From assembly GCA_003228175.2 (NCBI GenBank), contig QGNQ01000001.1:1-64000 (forward strand): DNA of 64,000 nucleotides, written 5' to 3'. Each line of letters starts with the position of its first letter. Within the stretch, counting starts at the first letter, position 1. The notes below the pieces were generated by a model. It saw nothing but the letters and a program-made list of their open reading frames with translations, was not told where the DNA came from and did not search any database. Of this stretch, positions 1 through 9,074 are shown one piece after another. The DNA comes from Chloroflexota bacterium (GTDB taxonomy: Bacteria > Chloroflexota > Dehalococcoidia > Bin125). The position numbers were made by a program, and so were the translations under genes.

Positions 1-3000
1 AGCTCCACCGGCATCTCTTCACCCACCGGCATGCCGTAGAAGAAGGCGGGCGTGGGCAGCACGCTGACATCGCCGAAGTCGCGCCGGAAGCTGTCGAACT
101 GGCGGTAGACCTCCGGGTAGAGCAGCGCGCTGAGCACTTCCCGATGCTCCGGCGCGCGGCCTGATTCGGCCTCCAACTCCGCCGCGACGGCGGGCAGGTC
201 GGCGGCCGGCAGGTTGCCGCCGGGTCGCCCCTCCAGCGGCGGTGTGCCACGCAGCACGATGCGTTGCACGTCCGCGGGCCATCCCCCGGGTGGGGTGCCC
301 AGCGACCCGGCCAGCATCTCGCGCACGGAGTCGGGGAAGTTGACGTCGTGATCGTCCGGCAGGTCCAGCACTTCCTCCGGCGTCATGCCGCTGACCAGCA
401 GGAACATCGCCATGTCGCCAACGACTTTGCTAGACGGGGTGACCTTGACGATGTCGCCGAAGAGCTGGTTGACGCGCGCGTACATCTCTTCCACTTCGGG
501 CCAGCGATGCCCCAGCCCCAGCCCGCGCGCCTGCTGTTGCAGGTTGGTGAACTGGCCGCCAGGGATCTCGTGCCGGTAGACATCCGCGTTGCCGGAGCGC
601 GGACCGATGTCGAAGGGGGCGTAGAACTCGCGCACGCTGGTCCAGTAGCGTGCGACGTCGCTGAGGGCAGTCTCATCGAGCTCCGTGGCGCGCGGGGTGT
701 GGGCCAGGGCGGCGACCATGGAGTTGAGGTTGGGCTGGCTGGTGCCGCCGCTGAGTGGCGAGACCGCGGCATCGACGATGTCGACGCCGGCCTCGGCCGC
801 CTTGAGGGCGGTGTTGGCGTTGATCCCGCTGGTGTCGTGCGTGTGCAGGTGGATCGGCAGGTCGATTTCTTTGCGCAGCTCGCGGACGAGCATCTCAGCG
901 GCGTAGGGCCGCGCCAGGCCGGCCATGTCTTTGATGCCCAGGATGTGGGCGCCCATGTCGCGCAGCTGGCGCGCCATCGTCACGTAGTAGTCCAAGTCGT
1001 ACTTGGGGCGGGCCGGATCGAGCAGGTCGCCGGTGTAGCAGATCGCGGGTTCGCAGACGGCCTCGGTTTCCAGCACCGCCTGCACCGAGACCTCCATGTT
1101 CTCGACACTGTTGAGCGAGTCGAAGATGCGGAAGATGTCGATGCCCTGGCGCGCGGCCTCCTGCACGAACTCCCGTACGACGTTGTCCGGGTAGCTGGTG
1201 TAGCCGACGGCGTTGGAGGCGCGCAGCAGCATTTGGAAGCAGATGTTGGGGATCCGCTCCCGCAGCAGGCGCAGGCGCTCCCAGGGGTCTTCGTGCAGGA
1301 AGCGCATCGAGGCGTCAAACGTCGCGCCGCCCCACATCTCCAGGCTGAAGAGGTTGGGCAGGCGCTGCGCGATCGCCTCCGCCGGCTGCAGGAGGTCGTG
1401 GGTGCGGACGCGCGTGGCCAGCAACGACTGGTGGGCGTCGCGCATCGTGGTGTCGGTGATCAGCAAGCGCTCCTGCGAGCGCGCCCACTGCGCGAAGCCC
1501 GTCGGTCCCAGCGCCTGCAACTGCTGGCGGCTGCCCGCGGGTGGGGACTCGCCCAGGCGGAACGCGACGGTCGGTGCCTCGTGCAGGGACTCCGACGCCG
1601 GTGGCGTGGCCACGGCCGGGTTGCCGTTGACAATGATGTCGCCCAGGTAGCGCAGCAGCCCGTGCGTCGACTCTTCCTGGTCCGGGAACGCCGTCAGCTC
1701 GGGCGTGGTGTCCAGGAAGTCCGTCGTGACGCCGCCGGCTTGGAATCGGGGGTGATTGACGACGTTGAGCAGGAAGGGAATGTTCGATTTAACGCCGCGG
1801 ATGCGGAACTCGCGCAGGGCCCGATCGGCGCGCCGCAGGGCGCGATCCAAGGTGCGGTCGGTCGTCGTCAGTTTGACCAGCAGGGAGTCGTAGTAGGGGC
1901 TGAGCTCCGCGCCGCTGTAGGCCGTCGCGCCGTCCAGGCGGATGCCGGGGCCGGCGGGCGAGCGATAGTTGGAGAGGCGGCCGTAGTCCGGCGCGAAGTT
2001 GTCCTCCGGGTCCTCCGTGGTGACGCGGCACTGGACGGAGAAGCCGCGCGGGACGAGCTCTTCCGGGGGCGGCAGCGCCAGCGGCTCCTGGTCGAAGGGG
2101 ATGCCCTGCGCGATCAGGATCTGCGAGCGCACGAGGTCCAGGCCAAGGGCCGCCTCCGTGACCGTGTGCTCCACCTGGATGCGCGGGTTGACCTCAATGA
2201 AGAACCACTCGTTCGTGTCGGCGTCAACGAGGAACTCCACGGTGCCGGCGTTGACGTAGTCGCTGGCTTTCGCCAGCGCGACGGCGGCCTCGTGCAGCTG
2301 CCGTCGCACGCCGTCGTCCAGGTTGGGCGCGGGCGCGATCTCGACAACTTTCTGGTGACGACGCTGCACGGAGCAATCGCGCTCGTGCAGGTGGCGCACG
2401 TGGCCGTGCGCATCGGCAAGGATCTGCACTTCGATGTGGCGCGCGCGCTGGATGTAGCGCTCCAGGAAGACGGCGCCGTTGCCGAAGGCGAGTTGCGCTT
2501 CCTTTTGCGCCTCCTCAAGCAGCGACGGCAGATCCTGGGGCCGCCGCACCACGCGCATGCCGCGGCCACCGCCACCGAAGGCGGCTTTGACGATCAGCGG
2601 AAAGCCGATCTGTTCGGCGGCGGCCAATGCCGCATCCGCCCCGGCGACCGGCTCGTCGATTCCCGGCACGACGGGAATGCCCGCCTGCTGTGCCAGTTTG
2701 CGCGCGGAGACCTTGTCGCCCAGGCTGTCCAGGATCTCCGCGGGAGGCCCAATGAAGACGATGCCAGCGTCCGTGCAGGCGCGCGCCAAGGCGCTGTTCT
2801 CGGCCAGGAAGCCGTAGCCGGGATGAATCGCGTCGACGCCGTGCTCTTTGGCCTGGCCAATGATGCCGGCGATATCCAGGTAGGCCGCGACGGGGCCCAT
2901 GCCCTCGCCGACCAAATAGGCCTCGTCGGCCTTGAAGCGGTGCAGGCTCAGTCGATCTTCCTGCGAGTAGATCGTCGAGGTACGGAGGCCCAGTTCGGCC

Positions 3001-3059
3001 CCGGCGCGCATGATCCGGATGGCGATCTCGCCGCGATTGGCGGCCAGCAACTTTTGCAT
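1..3059 (-). CDS. pyc: Pyruvate carboxylase, C-terminus cut by window edge
   Basis: Biotin-dependent carboxylation of pyruvate to oxaloacetate (anaplerosis), in the cytoplasm. The visible 1,019 codons hold an N-terminal biotin carboxylase (residues about 1-450): it starts MQKLLAANRGEIAIRI, then HPGYGF, a glycine-rich ATP loop (FGGGGRGM) and EVNPRIQVEHTVTE. A carboxyltransferase barrel follows from about residue 530 (DTTMRDAHQSLLATR, HTHDTSG, DAAVSPLSGGTSQPN), which is the pyruvate/oxaloacetate type, not the crotonase-fold type. The conserved post-barrel domain follows (FGDIVKVTPSSKVVGDMA). The C-terminal biotinyl domain (EAMKM) lies outside the window; full proteins are about 1,150 residues. 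The start fits the canonical first residues of biotin carboxylases. It is divergent from the MFS gene across a 172-bp region with two dyads. Confidence 0.95.
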   Translation of the reverse strand, partial: MQKLLAANRGEIAIRIMRAGAELGLRTSTIYSQEDRLSLHRFKADEAYLVGEGMGPVAAYLDIAGIIGQAKEHGVDAIHPGYGFLAENSALARACTDAGIVFIGPPAEILDSLGDKVSARKLAQQAGIPVVPGIDEPVAGADAALAAAEQIGFPLIVKAAFGGGGRGMRVVRRPQDLPSLLEEAQKEAQLAFGNGAVFLERYIQRARHIEVQILADAHGHVRHLHERDCSVQRRHQKVVEIAPAPNLDDGVRRQLHEAAVALAKASDYVNAGTVEFLVDADTNEWFFIEVNPRIQVEHTVTEAALGLDLVRSQILIAQGIPFDQEPLALPPPEELVPRGFSVQCRVTTEDPEDNFAPDYGRLSNYRSPAGPGIRLDGATAYSGAELSPYYDSLLVKLTTTDRTLDRALRRADRALREFRIRGVKSNIPFLLNVVNHPRFQAGGVTTDFLDTTPELTAFPDQEESTHGLLRYLGDIIVNGNPAVATPPASESLHEAPTVAFRLGESPPAGSRQQLQALGPTGFAQWARSQERLLITDTTMRDAHQSLLATRVRTHDLLQPAEAIAQRLPNLFSLEMWGGATFDASMRFLHEDPWERLRLLRERIPNICFQMLLRASNAVGYTSYPDNVVREFVQEAARQGIDIFRIFDSLNSVENMEVSVQAVLETEAVCEPAICYTGDLLDPARPKYDLDYYVTMARQLRDMGAHILGIKDMAGLARPYAAEMLVRELRKEIDLPIHLHTHDTSGINANTALKAAEAGVDIVDAAVSPLSGGTSQPNLNSMVAALAHTPRATELDETALSDVARYWTSVREFYAPFDIGPRSGNADVYRHEIPGGQFTNLQQQARGLGLGHRWPEVEEMYARVNQLFGDIVKVTPSSKVVGDMAMFLLVSGMTPEEVLDLPDDHDVNFPDSVREMLAGSLGTPPGGWPADVQRIVLRGTPPLEGRPGGNLPAADLPAVAAELEAESGRAPEHREVLSALLYPEVYRQFDSFRRDFGDVSVLPTPAFFYGMPVGEEMPVE

Positions 3060-3070
3060 GCAGGAACGAT

Positions 3071-3117
3071 AGCGGTCATGCCGCTCTCGTTGGCGGTCTG
3101 CCCATCCGTATGGGCAG
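3071..3117. promoter_or_regulatory. Dyad symmetries in the pyc/MFS divergent promoter region
   Basis: Two inverted repeats lie between the divergent starts. AGCGG-N5-CCGCT is at 3071-3085. A perfect 8-bp dyad, CTGCCCAT-N4-ATGGGCAG, is at 3098-3117. The second is followed on the + strand by TTTGTT, so it could form a terminator-like hairpin, but no + strand gene ends upstream. A repressor or activator operator shared by the divergent genes is the simpler reading. The factor is unknown. Confidence 0.35.
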
Positions 3118-3231
3118 TTTGTTACCTGGGGCATCGCGGCAGCTCGGGGCGGAAACCTAACGTTCGTCACGTACCCGCCCGCGCCTGCGTGGTTCCGACT
3201 GGCCAGGGCGGGCAGCGACGATGAGGAAACT

Positions 3232-4818
3232 ATGGACGCCGACACGATTTACGAGCGCCGCTGGAGGATTCTGGCCGTCACCTGCCTTTCGCTGGTGCTG
3301 GTGGTGGTCAGCGTTTCGTCGCTGAATGTGGCGCTGCCCACGATGCAGCGACAGCTCAACGCGTCGGCCTCCGATCTGCAGTGGATCGTCGACTCCTACG
3401 CGCTGGTGTTCGCGGGGCTGCTGCTGCCCGCTGGGGCGCTGGGCGACCGTTTCGGTCGCAAGAAGGCGCTACAGCTCGGGCTGGTGCTGTTCGCCGTGGC
3501 GGCCGGCCTGGGCTCGCTGGCCGAGAACCCCACGACGGTGATCATCTTTCGTTCGCTTATGGGTGTGGGGGCGGCGTTCATCATGCCGGCCACGCTGTCC
3601 ACCATCACCCATAGCTTCCCGGCGCATGAGCGCACGAAGGCGATCGCCATTTGGACGGGCTTCGCCGGCGCGGGTGGCGCGATTGGCCCGGTGACCAGTG
3701 GTCTGCTGCTGGAAGAGTTCGACTGGCCGTCGGTGTTCTTGGTGATCATCCCCTTCGCGGCGCTGGCGCTGGTGGCGGGCTTGTGGATTGTGCCCAACTC
3801 CAAGGACCCGGAGTCGTCGCCGCTGGACTTTGGCGGCGCGCTGCTCTCGATGGGTGGCCTGCTGGCGCTGCTCTATGCCGTGATCGAAGGGCCGGAAGTG
3901 GGCTGGTTGTCCCTTGAAACGCTGGGCCTGTTCGGCGTGGCGGTCGCGCTACTGGCGGGCTTCGTCGTCTGGGAGTTGCGCATCCCGCACCCCATGCTCG
4001 ATCCGCGGCTCTTCCGCAACCGCGCCTTCAGTGTGGGCAGTCTTACGATCACGCTGTCTTTCTTCGCGATGTTCGGCATGTTCTTCCTGCTCACGCTGTA
4101 CCTGCAGTTCGTGCAGGGGCATTCGCCGCTGGCGGCGGGCATCCGCACCTTGCCAATGGCCGGGGCGCTGATCCTGGTGGCCCCGCGCAGCGCGGTCTTG
4201 GTCGCCAAGGTGGGATCGAGACCGGTGATGGTCGCCGGGATGTTCATCATGTCGGCAGGGCTGTTCACGTTCCTGGCCTACGCGCCCGACACCGATTACG
4301 CGTTCATCGCGCTGTCGTTGGTCTTGATGGCGGCCGGGATGGGGCTGCTGATGCCCCCCTCCACGAGCGCCATCGTCGCCTCGGTGCCGGCCGCCAAGGC
4401 CGGCGTTGGATCGGCGATGAACGATCTCACGCGTGAGGTCGGCGGCGCCGTGGGGATCGCGGTCATGGGCAGCGTGGTCTCCTCAGCCTTCCGCTCCAGC
4501 ATCAACTCTGACCTGGGCGCATTGCCGGCGGCCGCGGCGGAGCGGGCGGAGGAGTCGATTGGGGCGGCCCTGGGCGTCGCGTCGACATTGGACGGCGCGG
4601 CCGCGGAGGCCTTGGTGGCGGCGGCGGACTCGGCCTTTGCGGACGCGCTGGGCGTCTCGATGCTGGTGGCCGGTGTGGTCGTGGTAGTGGGCGGGCTGGT
4701 CGCCTTGCTCTTCATGCCGCCCGGCGTCTACGAGCCGGATGAGTCGTGGGAGGAAGAGGAGGCGTCGCCCGACGGGGCGCTCCCCGGAGCCCCCACGCCG
4801 GAGCACGAGGGCGCATAG
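3232..4818 (+). CDS. MFS drug-efflux transporter, DHA2 (EmrB/QacA) type
   Basis: A 528-residue inner-membrane proton-coupled multidrug exporter. About 14 hydrophobic segments are visible. Motif A (GDRFGRKKAL) follows the second helix, and ALPTMQRQLNASASDLQWIVDSYAL in the first loop is characteristic of the DHA2 14-helix group. Motif C-like GAGGAIGPVTSGLL occurs in helix 5. The length is normal, and a GAGGAA ribosome-binding site lies just before the ATG. The cytoplasmic C-terminus is acidic. The gene is monocistronic, divergent from pyc. The substrate cannot be predicted. Confidence 0.92.
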   Translation: MDADTIYERRWRILAVTCLSLVLVVVSVSSLNVALPTMQRQLNASASDLQWIVDSYALVFAGLLLPAGALGDRFGRKKALQLGLVLFAVAAGLGSLAENPTTVIIFRSLMGVGAAFIMPATLSTITHSFPAHERTKAIAIWTGFAGAGGAIGPVTSGLLLEEFDWPSVFLVIIPFAALALVAGLWIVPNSKDPESSPLDFGGALLSMGGLLALLYAVIEGPEVGWLSLETLGLFGVAVALLAGFVVWELRIPHPMLDPRLFRNRAFSVGSLTITLSFFAMFGMFFLLTLYLQFVQGHSPLAAGIRTLPMAGALILVAPRSAVLVAKVGSRPVMVAGMFIMSAGLFTFLAYAPDTDYAFIALSLVLMAAGMGLLMPPSTSAIVASVPAAKAGVGSAMNDLTREVGGAVGIAVMGSVVSSAFRSSINSDLGALPAAAAERAEESIGAALGVASTLDGAAAEALVAAADSAFADALGVSMLVAGVVVVVGGLVALLFMPPGVYEPDESWEEEEASPDGALPGAPTPEHEGA

Positions 4819-4900
4819 GGCGAGCCGGGCCCGCCCCGCGACTTTCGCGATCGGGCGAGTCGGAACTCCGGCTGCCGTACCGGCGCTCGAGTCTCGCTCG

Positions 4901-5646
4901 CTACTCCGTCACGGTGATGTTCAGCGTGAACGTCCGCGCCGCCGGATCCTCTGGGGGGTCGAAGGGGCGGCGGTAGACGAGCTCGAGTGTCGTGGCGCCG
5001 GGCGCGAAGGCCATGAAGCGGAAAAGGAAGTGGCCGCCCACACCGGGGAGGGGCTCGTCTGAAGGGATGAAGTCGACGACAAAGCCGGGCTCACCCAGCG
5101 CCCCGACGACGCCGTTAACGCCGCCGACGATCTCCCACTGGAAGCCCGTCGTGGGGTTGCCGGCCAGCAGTACCTCCAGCGCTTCTCCCGGTCGCAGGCT
5201 GACGTCGTCGCCGCTCGAGCCCTCTCCCAGCACGTCTGGCGGGTCGATCGGCACCGCAACGGTCGTGGCCACGGACGCGATGATGAAGAGCCCGGTGCCG
5301 CGGTTGACCGAGATCGTTACGCGGACGCCGTTGGGCAAGGCGAGGTTGTCGACCTGCCAGTCGGAGGTCGCGGGGTCCAGCCACCAGATCGCGACCAGGT
5401 CGTCGTTGCCGCTGAGATCGCGCTGGAGGTTGTGGGCGCGCCGAACCAGCCCAGCAAGCTCGCGCCGGCCGGGACGGTGACGCGAACGGTGGCCGCGTTC
5501 GCAGAGATCGGCTCGGGCGTTTGGGCGCTGGCCATGGGGGCCGCGAGTCCGGCGACTGCCAGCACCACGAGCAGCAGGGCCGCCGCCAGGATCGGAACGC
5601 GGGGCCGGAGGGCTGGGAGGCTGGCAGACAGCGTTCGTGTGCGCAT
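4901..5646 (-). pseudogene. Secreted chagasin-like (I42) inhibitor with a beta domain, frameshifted
   Basis: From the ATG at 5646 the protein begins with an arginine-rich n-region and a hydrophobic signal peptide ending near ASAQT, then runs VRVTVPAGASLLGWFGAPTT. The reading continues only after a -1 shift near 5411-5425 (SGNDDLVAIWWLDPATSDW) and ends at 4901. The C-terminal half has the three loops of chagasin-family cysteine-protease inhibitors: NPTTGFQW, PGVGGHFLFRF and YRRPFD. The middle is an approximately 80-residue domain with WFGAP and WWLDPATSDW blocks, echoed in the secreted protein at the right edge of the window. Protein similarity holds on both sides of the break, so it is a recent mutation or a one-base assembly error. 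The intact form would be secreted or lipid-free surface-associated. Confidence 0.7.
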
Positions 5647-5734
5647 GGGTCCGTCCTTTCGGACGTTCGCGAGCAGGATAGAACCGGGACGGGTTTCGAC
5701 CCATGATCTGTGGGGTAGCGCGTGTTCCTCTGGG

Positions 5735-6385
5735 CTACTGCGACTGGGTCGCCTGCGAGGCGGCGGGGAGCGGGGTTGCGGCCGGCGCGGCCGCCGTTGC
5801 ACGCAGCGCCTTGACCGCGCGATGCAGCAGCGCCCGTGAGGCCTCTACGGATCGGCCGGTCTGCCGGGCGATCTCGACGTGGCTCAGGCCCACCAGGTGG
5901 CGCAGGACGAGCGCTTCCCGCTGGTCGTCCGGGAGGGCCAGGAGGGCGGTGCGCACCTGCGATAGCTCTTCGTTCCTGATGGCGGCGGCTTCGGGCTCGT
6001 GCTGGGGCGGGCCCGTGATTTCCGCGGCCTGCTCCAGGGGTTCGGTGGTAGGGCGGCGGGTCTGATCGATGGCGCGGTTGTGGGCGATGCGCATGAGCCA
6101 GGCGTCGAAGCGCTGCGGCTCCCGCAGACGAGGCAGCTGCTGCCAGGCCTCGACGAAGGTCTGCGCGACGGCGTCCTCCGTTCGGGCCTGGTCGTGGAGG
6201 ATGGCGCCGACGTAGCGGGAGACGGGTCCAACGCGTCGCCGGTAGAGAGATGCGAAGGCCTCAGTGTCTCCGCCGGCGGCGTCGCGGACGAGGCGGCGCA
6301 AGGCCGCCTCGTCCGTTGTGCGCTGCGTGGCCGTGGTCCCAGAGGGGTCTGCCACAACGACGGGCCGCGGGACGTGACTAGTCAT
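5735..6385 (-). CDS. ECF-family RNA polymerase sigma factor
   Basis: A protein of 216 residues. Region 2 (about residues 40-110) has FASLYRRRVGPVSRYVGAIL, AEDAVAQTF-like residues and FDAWLMRIAHNRAID. Region 4 (about 150-205) has LPDDQREALVLRHLVGLSH and the helix-turn-helix EIARQTGRSVEASRALLHRA. The start at 6385 is chosen because ATGACTAG there overlaps the stop that the upstream gene would use in its restored frame, an 8-bp overlap typical of translational coupling. In the sequence as given, this frame also continues upstream into the anti-sigma-like gene, giving one 591-codon reading frame (7510-5735). An alanine/proline-rich tail follows region 4. It directs RNA polymerase to target promoters that cannot be identified here. 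Confidence 0.88.
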   Translation of the reverse strand: MTSHVPRPVVVADPSGTTATQRTTDEAALRRLVRDAAGGDTEAFASLYRRRVGPVSRYVGAILHDQARTEDAVAQTFVEAWQQLPRLREPQRFDAWLMRIAHNRAIDQTRRPTTEPLEQAAEITGPPQHEPEAAAIRNEELSQVRTALLALPDDQREALVLRHLVGLSHVEIARQTGRSVEASRALLHRAVKALRATAAAPAATPLPAASQATQSQ

Positions 6386-7510
6386 CGTCGTCATCGTCGC
6401 CGTCCTTCCCGTTGTTGTCGTCATTCTGATCGTCATCGTCATCGGCGTCGTCATCGTTGCCGGAGCCGGAGTTCGAGTTGTCGTCGTCACCGCGCCGTCA
6501 TCGTTGCCAGAGCCGGAGTTCGAGTTGTCGTCGTCACCGGCGTCGTCATCGTTGCGTTCGTCTGTGCGGATCTCCGTCTCGACGCGGACACCACCGTCCT
6601 CGATTTCGGCCTTGAAGCGGATCCGCTGGCTGCCGTCGCGGAAGTCGACCCGCACTTCGCGACCGCCGTCTTCGACTTCAGTGTCGAAGGACCAGCCCGC
6701 GTTGGGGCTCACGCTGACGATGCGCAGGCTGCCGGTAGAGAGCTCCACGGTGACGCTGCCGGCGCGGTCGACGGTGAACGTCTGCGCGATGGGGGTCGCG
6801 CTGACGGGGATCGTCTGACGCTCGGCGTCGTCATCGGCGTCGTCATCACTGTCGTCATCGCCGGAGTCGTCGTCGCGGCCACTGGAGTCGGAGTCTTCAT
6901 CCTCACGGTCGTCCGCAGAGGCGCTCGCGTCGTCGGAATCCGCGCTGACGGCGGCGCTGACGGTGGCGGTCGCCGTGGCCACGGCCGCGACGACGGGCGC
7001 CGCGGAATCATCGCCCTCGGCGAGGCTGGCGAGGCTGGCTTGGACGCCGTTCAGCTGCCGCAGGAGCGTCTCGATCTCGGCCGGGCTGAGCTCGGCGAGG
7101 TCGTCGCCCGCTTCGATCTTGCGGACGAGTACCTGCACGAGGGCGTTGAGGTCGTCGCGCTCGCTCTGGCTCAGTTCGCCGTCCGCGAGGGCGTCCGTGG
7201 TCGCGACGGAGAGTTCGTCGGCCCGTTCCAGCAGACTGGCTTCGGCGCTGCCGTTGCCGATCGTGAGGAGGCCACCGAGGACCAAGCCGGTGACGGCAAC
7301 GCCGGCGGCGGCGGTGGCCATGAAGCGGGCGTGGCGGCGGAACGGGAAGATGCGGATGGGCCAGCGCGCGCGGGGCGGTGGGGGCAGCTCCGCGGCGACG
7401 CGATCCCAAGTCGCGTTCTGATCGATCGGTGGGGCGCTTTGCCAGAGAGCGTCGAGCGCCTGTGGCGGCTGTTCCGGGTCTGGATCGGGAGAGTGAGGCG
7501 GGGTGGGCAT
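6378..7510 (-). CDS. Membrane-anchored anti-sigma-like protein, frame broken in a coding repeat
   Basis: N-terminal cytoplasmic segment of about 60 residues (proline-rich, then WDRVAAELPPPPRARW), one membrane helix (about 66-88, ATAAAGVAVTGLVLGGLL), then an exported part. The exported part has a helical segment (ERADELSVATTDALADGELS), an Asp/Ser-rich linker (DDDSGDDDSDDDADDDAE) and a beta domain with AGWSFDTEVEDGGREVRVDF. It ends in an acidic N/S/G/D tail encoded by a tandem repeat. One repeat copy is 47 bp instead of 48, so the frame shifts near 6490 and runs into the sigma gene. With the base restored, the protein stops at TAG (6378-6380) after an Asp-rich end. Its topology and coupling to the sigma gene suggest an anti-sigma factor, but the usual order (sigma first) is reversed and no zinc-binding motif was seen. 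Confidence 0.6.
6451..6545 (-). repeat. Tandem coding repeat, 47 bp + 48 bp units
   Basis: Two near-identical units start at 6451 and 6498; a third partial copy of the first 10 bases starts at 6546. Read on the minus strand they encode acidic NDD..GDDDNSNSGSG blocks. The 48-bp unit preserves frame and the 47-bp unit does not. The loss is at GACGGCGC-GGT compared with GACGACGCCGGT in the sister unit. Confidence 0.9.
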
Positions 7511-7615
7511 GGGAAATCCAATCGTGCGGCCATCGCGGGTGTGGAGGCCTCTGATCAGATGGCGTGGGGTACGACGAAACGTGACGCGGGAGGACGATCG
7601 GATGTCGCCGGCGCC

Positions 7616-8959
7616 TCAGTCAGCGCTGCCCCCCAGCGTGCGCAGCGCGATCGCCTCCGCCAGGCAGGCGCGTTCGAGGTCGCCGAGATCTTGGCTCTCG
7701 TCCGGGCCGTGGATGCGACTGGTGGGGTCGCCGGCCCCCGTGAGCAGGATCGCCGCGCCCGGCGAGGCGGCCTGGAATGCGCCCACGAAGGGGATGGAGC
7801 CGCCGATGCCGATCTCCACGGCGTCGCGTCCCCAGGCCTCCGCGAAGCCGGCGCGGAAAGCGTCGTAGGCCGGGCCGTCGGTGTCGAGCGCGACGGGCTG
7901 GGCCGATGCGCCAGGGCTCACGGAGACCTGCGCCCCCCAGGGGCGTTGCGCCTCCAGGTGGGCGACCAAGGCGCGCATCGCGCGTTCGGGTTCGTCGCCC
8001 GGGGCGAGTCGCACGCTGATCTTGGCGCGAGCGACGGGCAGCAACTGATTGATCGCCTCCGCGATCGGCGGGGCGTCGATCGCGAGGACGGAGATGGCGG
8101 GTTGCGACCAGGTCCGGGAGGTGAGGGGCCCGTCGCCGATCAGTGCTGTCTCGGCTGGGGCGCCGGCCTGGACGCGCAGTTCGGCCTCGTCCAAGGCCAG
8201 GCCGCCCTCGTTGTGCGAGACGAGCCCAGCGACGGCCGGACGACCGTTGTCGTCGTGCAGGGAGGCGAGCACGCGCGCGAGCGCCATCAAGGCATCGGGG
8301 AACGCCCCGCCGAAGAGTCCGCTGTGCACGCCCTGTTCCAGCGTGCGCACTTCCACTTCGCAGTCGATCAGGCCGCGCAGCGTGGTGGTCAGGGCGGGCT
8401 CGCCGACGCGCCAGTTGGCGGAGTCCGCGATCACGATGGCATCGGCGGCCAGCGTCTGGGCGTAGCGGGCCAGGAAGTCGCTGAGGTGCAGCGAGCCGAT
8501 CTCCTCCTCGCCCTCCACGAACAGCTTCACGTTCACCGACAATTCGTCGCCCAGGGCCCGCAGGGCGGCGAGGTGTACAGCGACGCCGGCCTTGTCGTCG
8601 GAGGCGCCGCGACCGTAGAGGCGACCGTCCCGTTCGACCGGCTCGAACGGGTCAGAGCTCCACTGCGTCCGGTCCCCCGGCGGCTGCACATCATGGTGGG
8701 CGTAGAGCAGGACGGTCGGGCGATCCGCACCCAGCTGGCGCTCGCCGAAGACGGCCGGGTGTGCCCCCTCGACCTCGAGCAGGCGCACGTCCTGCAGTCC
8801 GGAGTCGCGCAGCAACTGGGCGGTGGCGGTTGCGCTCCGCCGGACCTCGGCCGGGTCGAAGCCGGGGGCGCTGACGGAGGGAATACGGATCAGGGACTCC
8901 AGCTCGTCGCGAGTGCGGGCGAAGTCGTTGCGGACACGGTCGCGCAGGTCCTGAGGCAT
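7616..8959 (-). CDS. M20-family dipeptidase/metallopeptidase
   Basis: A 447-residue zinc peptidase (PepV/CPG2-like dipeptidase group) acting on dipeptides or modified peptides in the cytoplasm. Metal-site motifs are in order: LLYAHHDVQPPGD, YGRGASDDKAG (bridging Asp), FVEGEEEIGS (catalytic and ligand Glu pair), DSANW and C-terminal HGPDES. The dimerisation domain sits between, beginning near LRGLIDCEVEVRT. The start at 8959 is chosen over longer upstream reading because it follows a GGAG-like site and because the extension would run through the HU gene. A perfect 8-bp hairpin separates it from HU. Confidence 0.93.
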   Translation of the reverse strand: MPQDLRDRVRNDFARTRDELESLIRIPSVSAPGFDPAEVRRSATATAQLLRDSGLQDVRLLEVEGAHPAVFGERQLGADRPTVLLYAHHDVQPPGDRTQWSSDPFEPVERDGRLYGRGASDDKAGVAVHLAALRALGDELSVNVKLFVEGEEEIGSLHLSDFLARYAQTLAADAIVIADSANWRVGEPALTTTLRGLIDCEVEVRTLEQGVHSGLFGGAFPDALMALARVLASLHDDNGRPAVAGLVSHNEGGLALDEAELRVQAGAPAETALIGDGPLTSRTWSQPAISVLAIDAPPIAEAINQLLPVARAKISVRLAPGDEPERAMRALVAHLEAQRPWGAQVSVSPGASAQPVALDTDGPAYDAFRAGFAEAWGRDAVEIGIGGSIPFVGAFQAASPGAAILLTGAGDPTSRIHGPDESQDLGDLERACLAEAIALRTLGGSAD

Positions 8960-9015
8960 GCGTCGCTCCTTGGCGGGCGCGATCCAGCGGATGTCGCGGG
9001 GGCGCAGATCGAACT

Positions 9016-9035
9016 GGCCCGCCAAAGGGCGGGCC
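9016..9035 (-). terminator. Hairpin between HU and the M20 peptidase
   Basis: Perfect 8-bp stem GGCCCGCC / GGCGGGCC with a 4-base loop, 40 bases after the HU stop. No T-run follows on the minus strand, so it may only attenuate or stabilise the HU transcript. Confidence 0.45.
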
Positions 9036-9074
9036 GGTTCATTGATGCTCGTGTCAGGCCCAGGCCCCAGCCGG

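Noticed and set aside
264-3224. A 986-codon open frame on the + strand opposite pyruvate carboxylase
   Set aside because: It lies entirely opposite the well-supported pyc gene, has no recognisable domains and shows the Arg/Gly/Val-rich composition of antisense high-GC frames.
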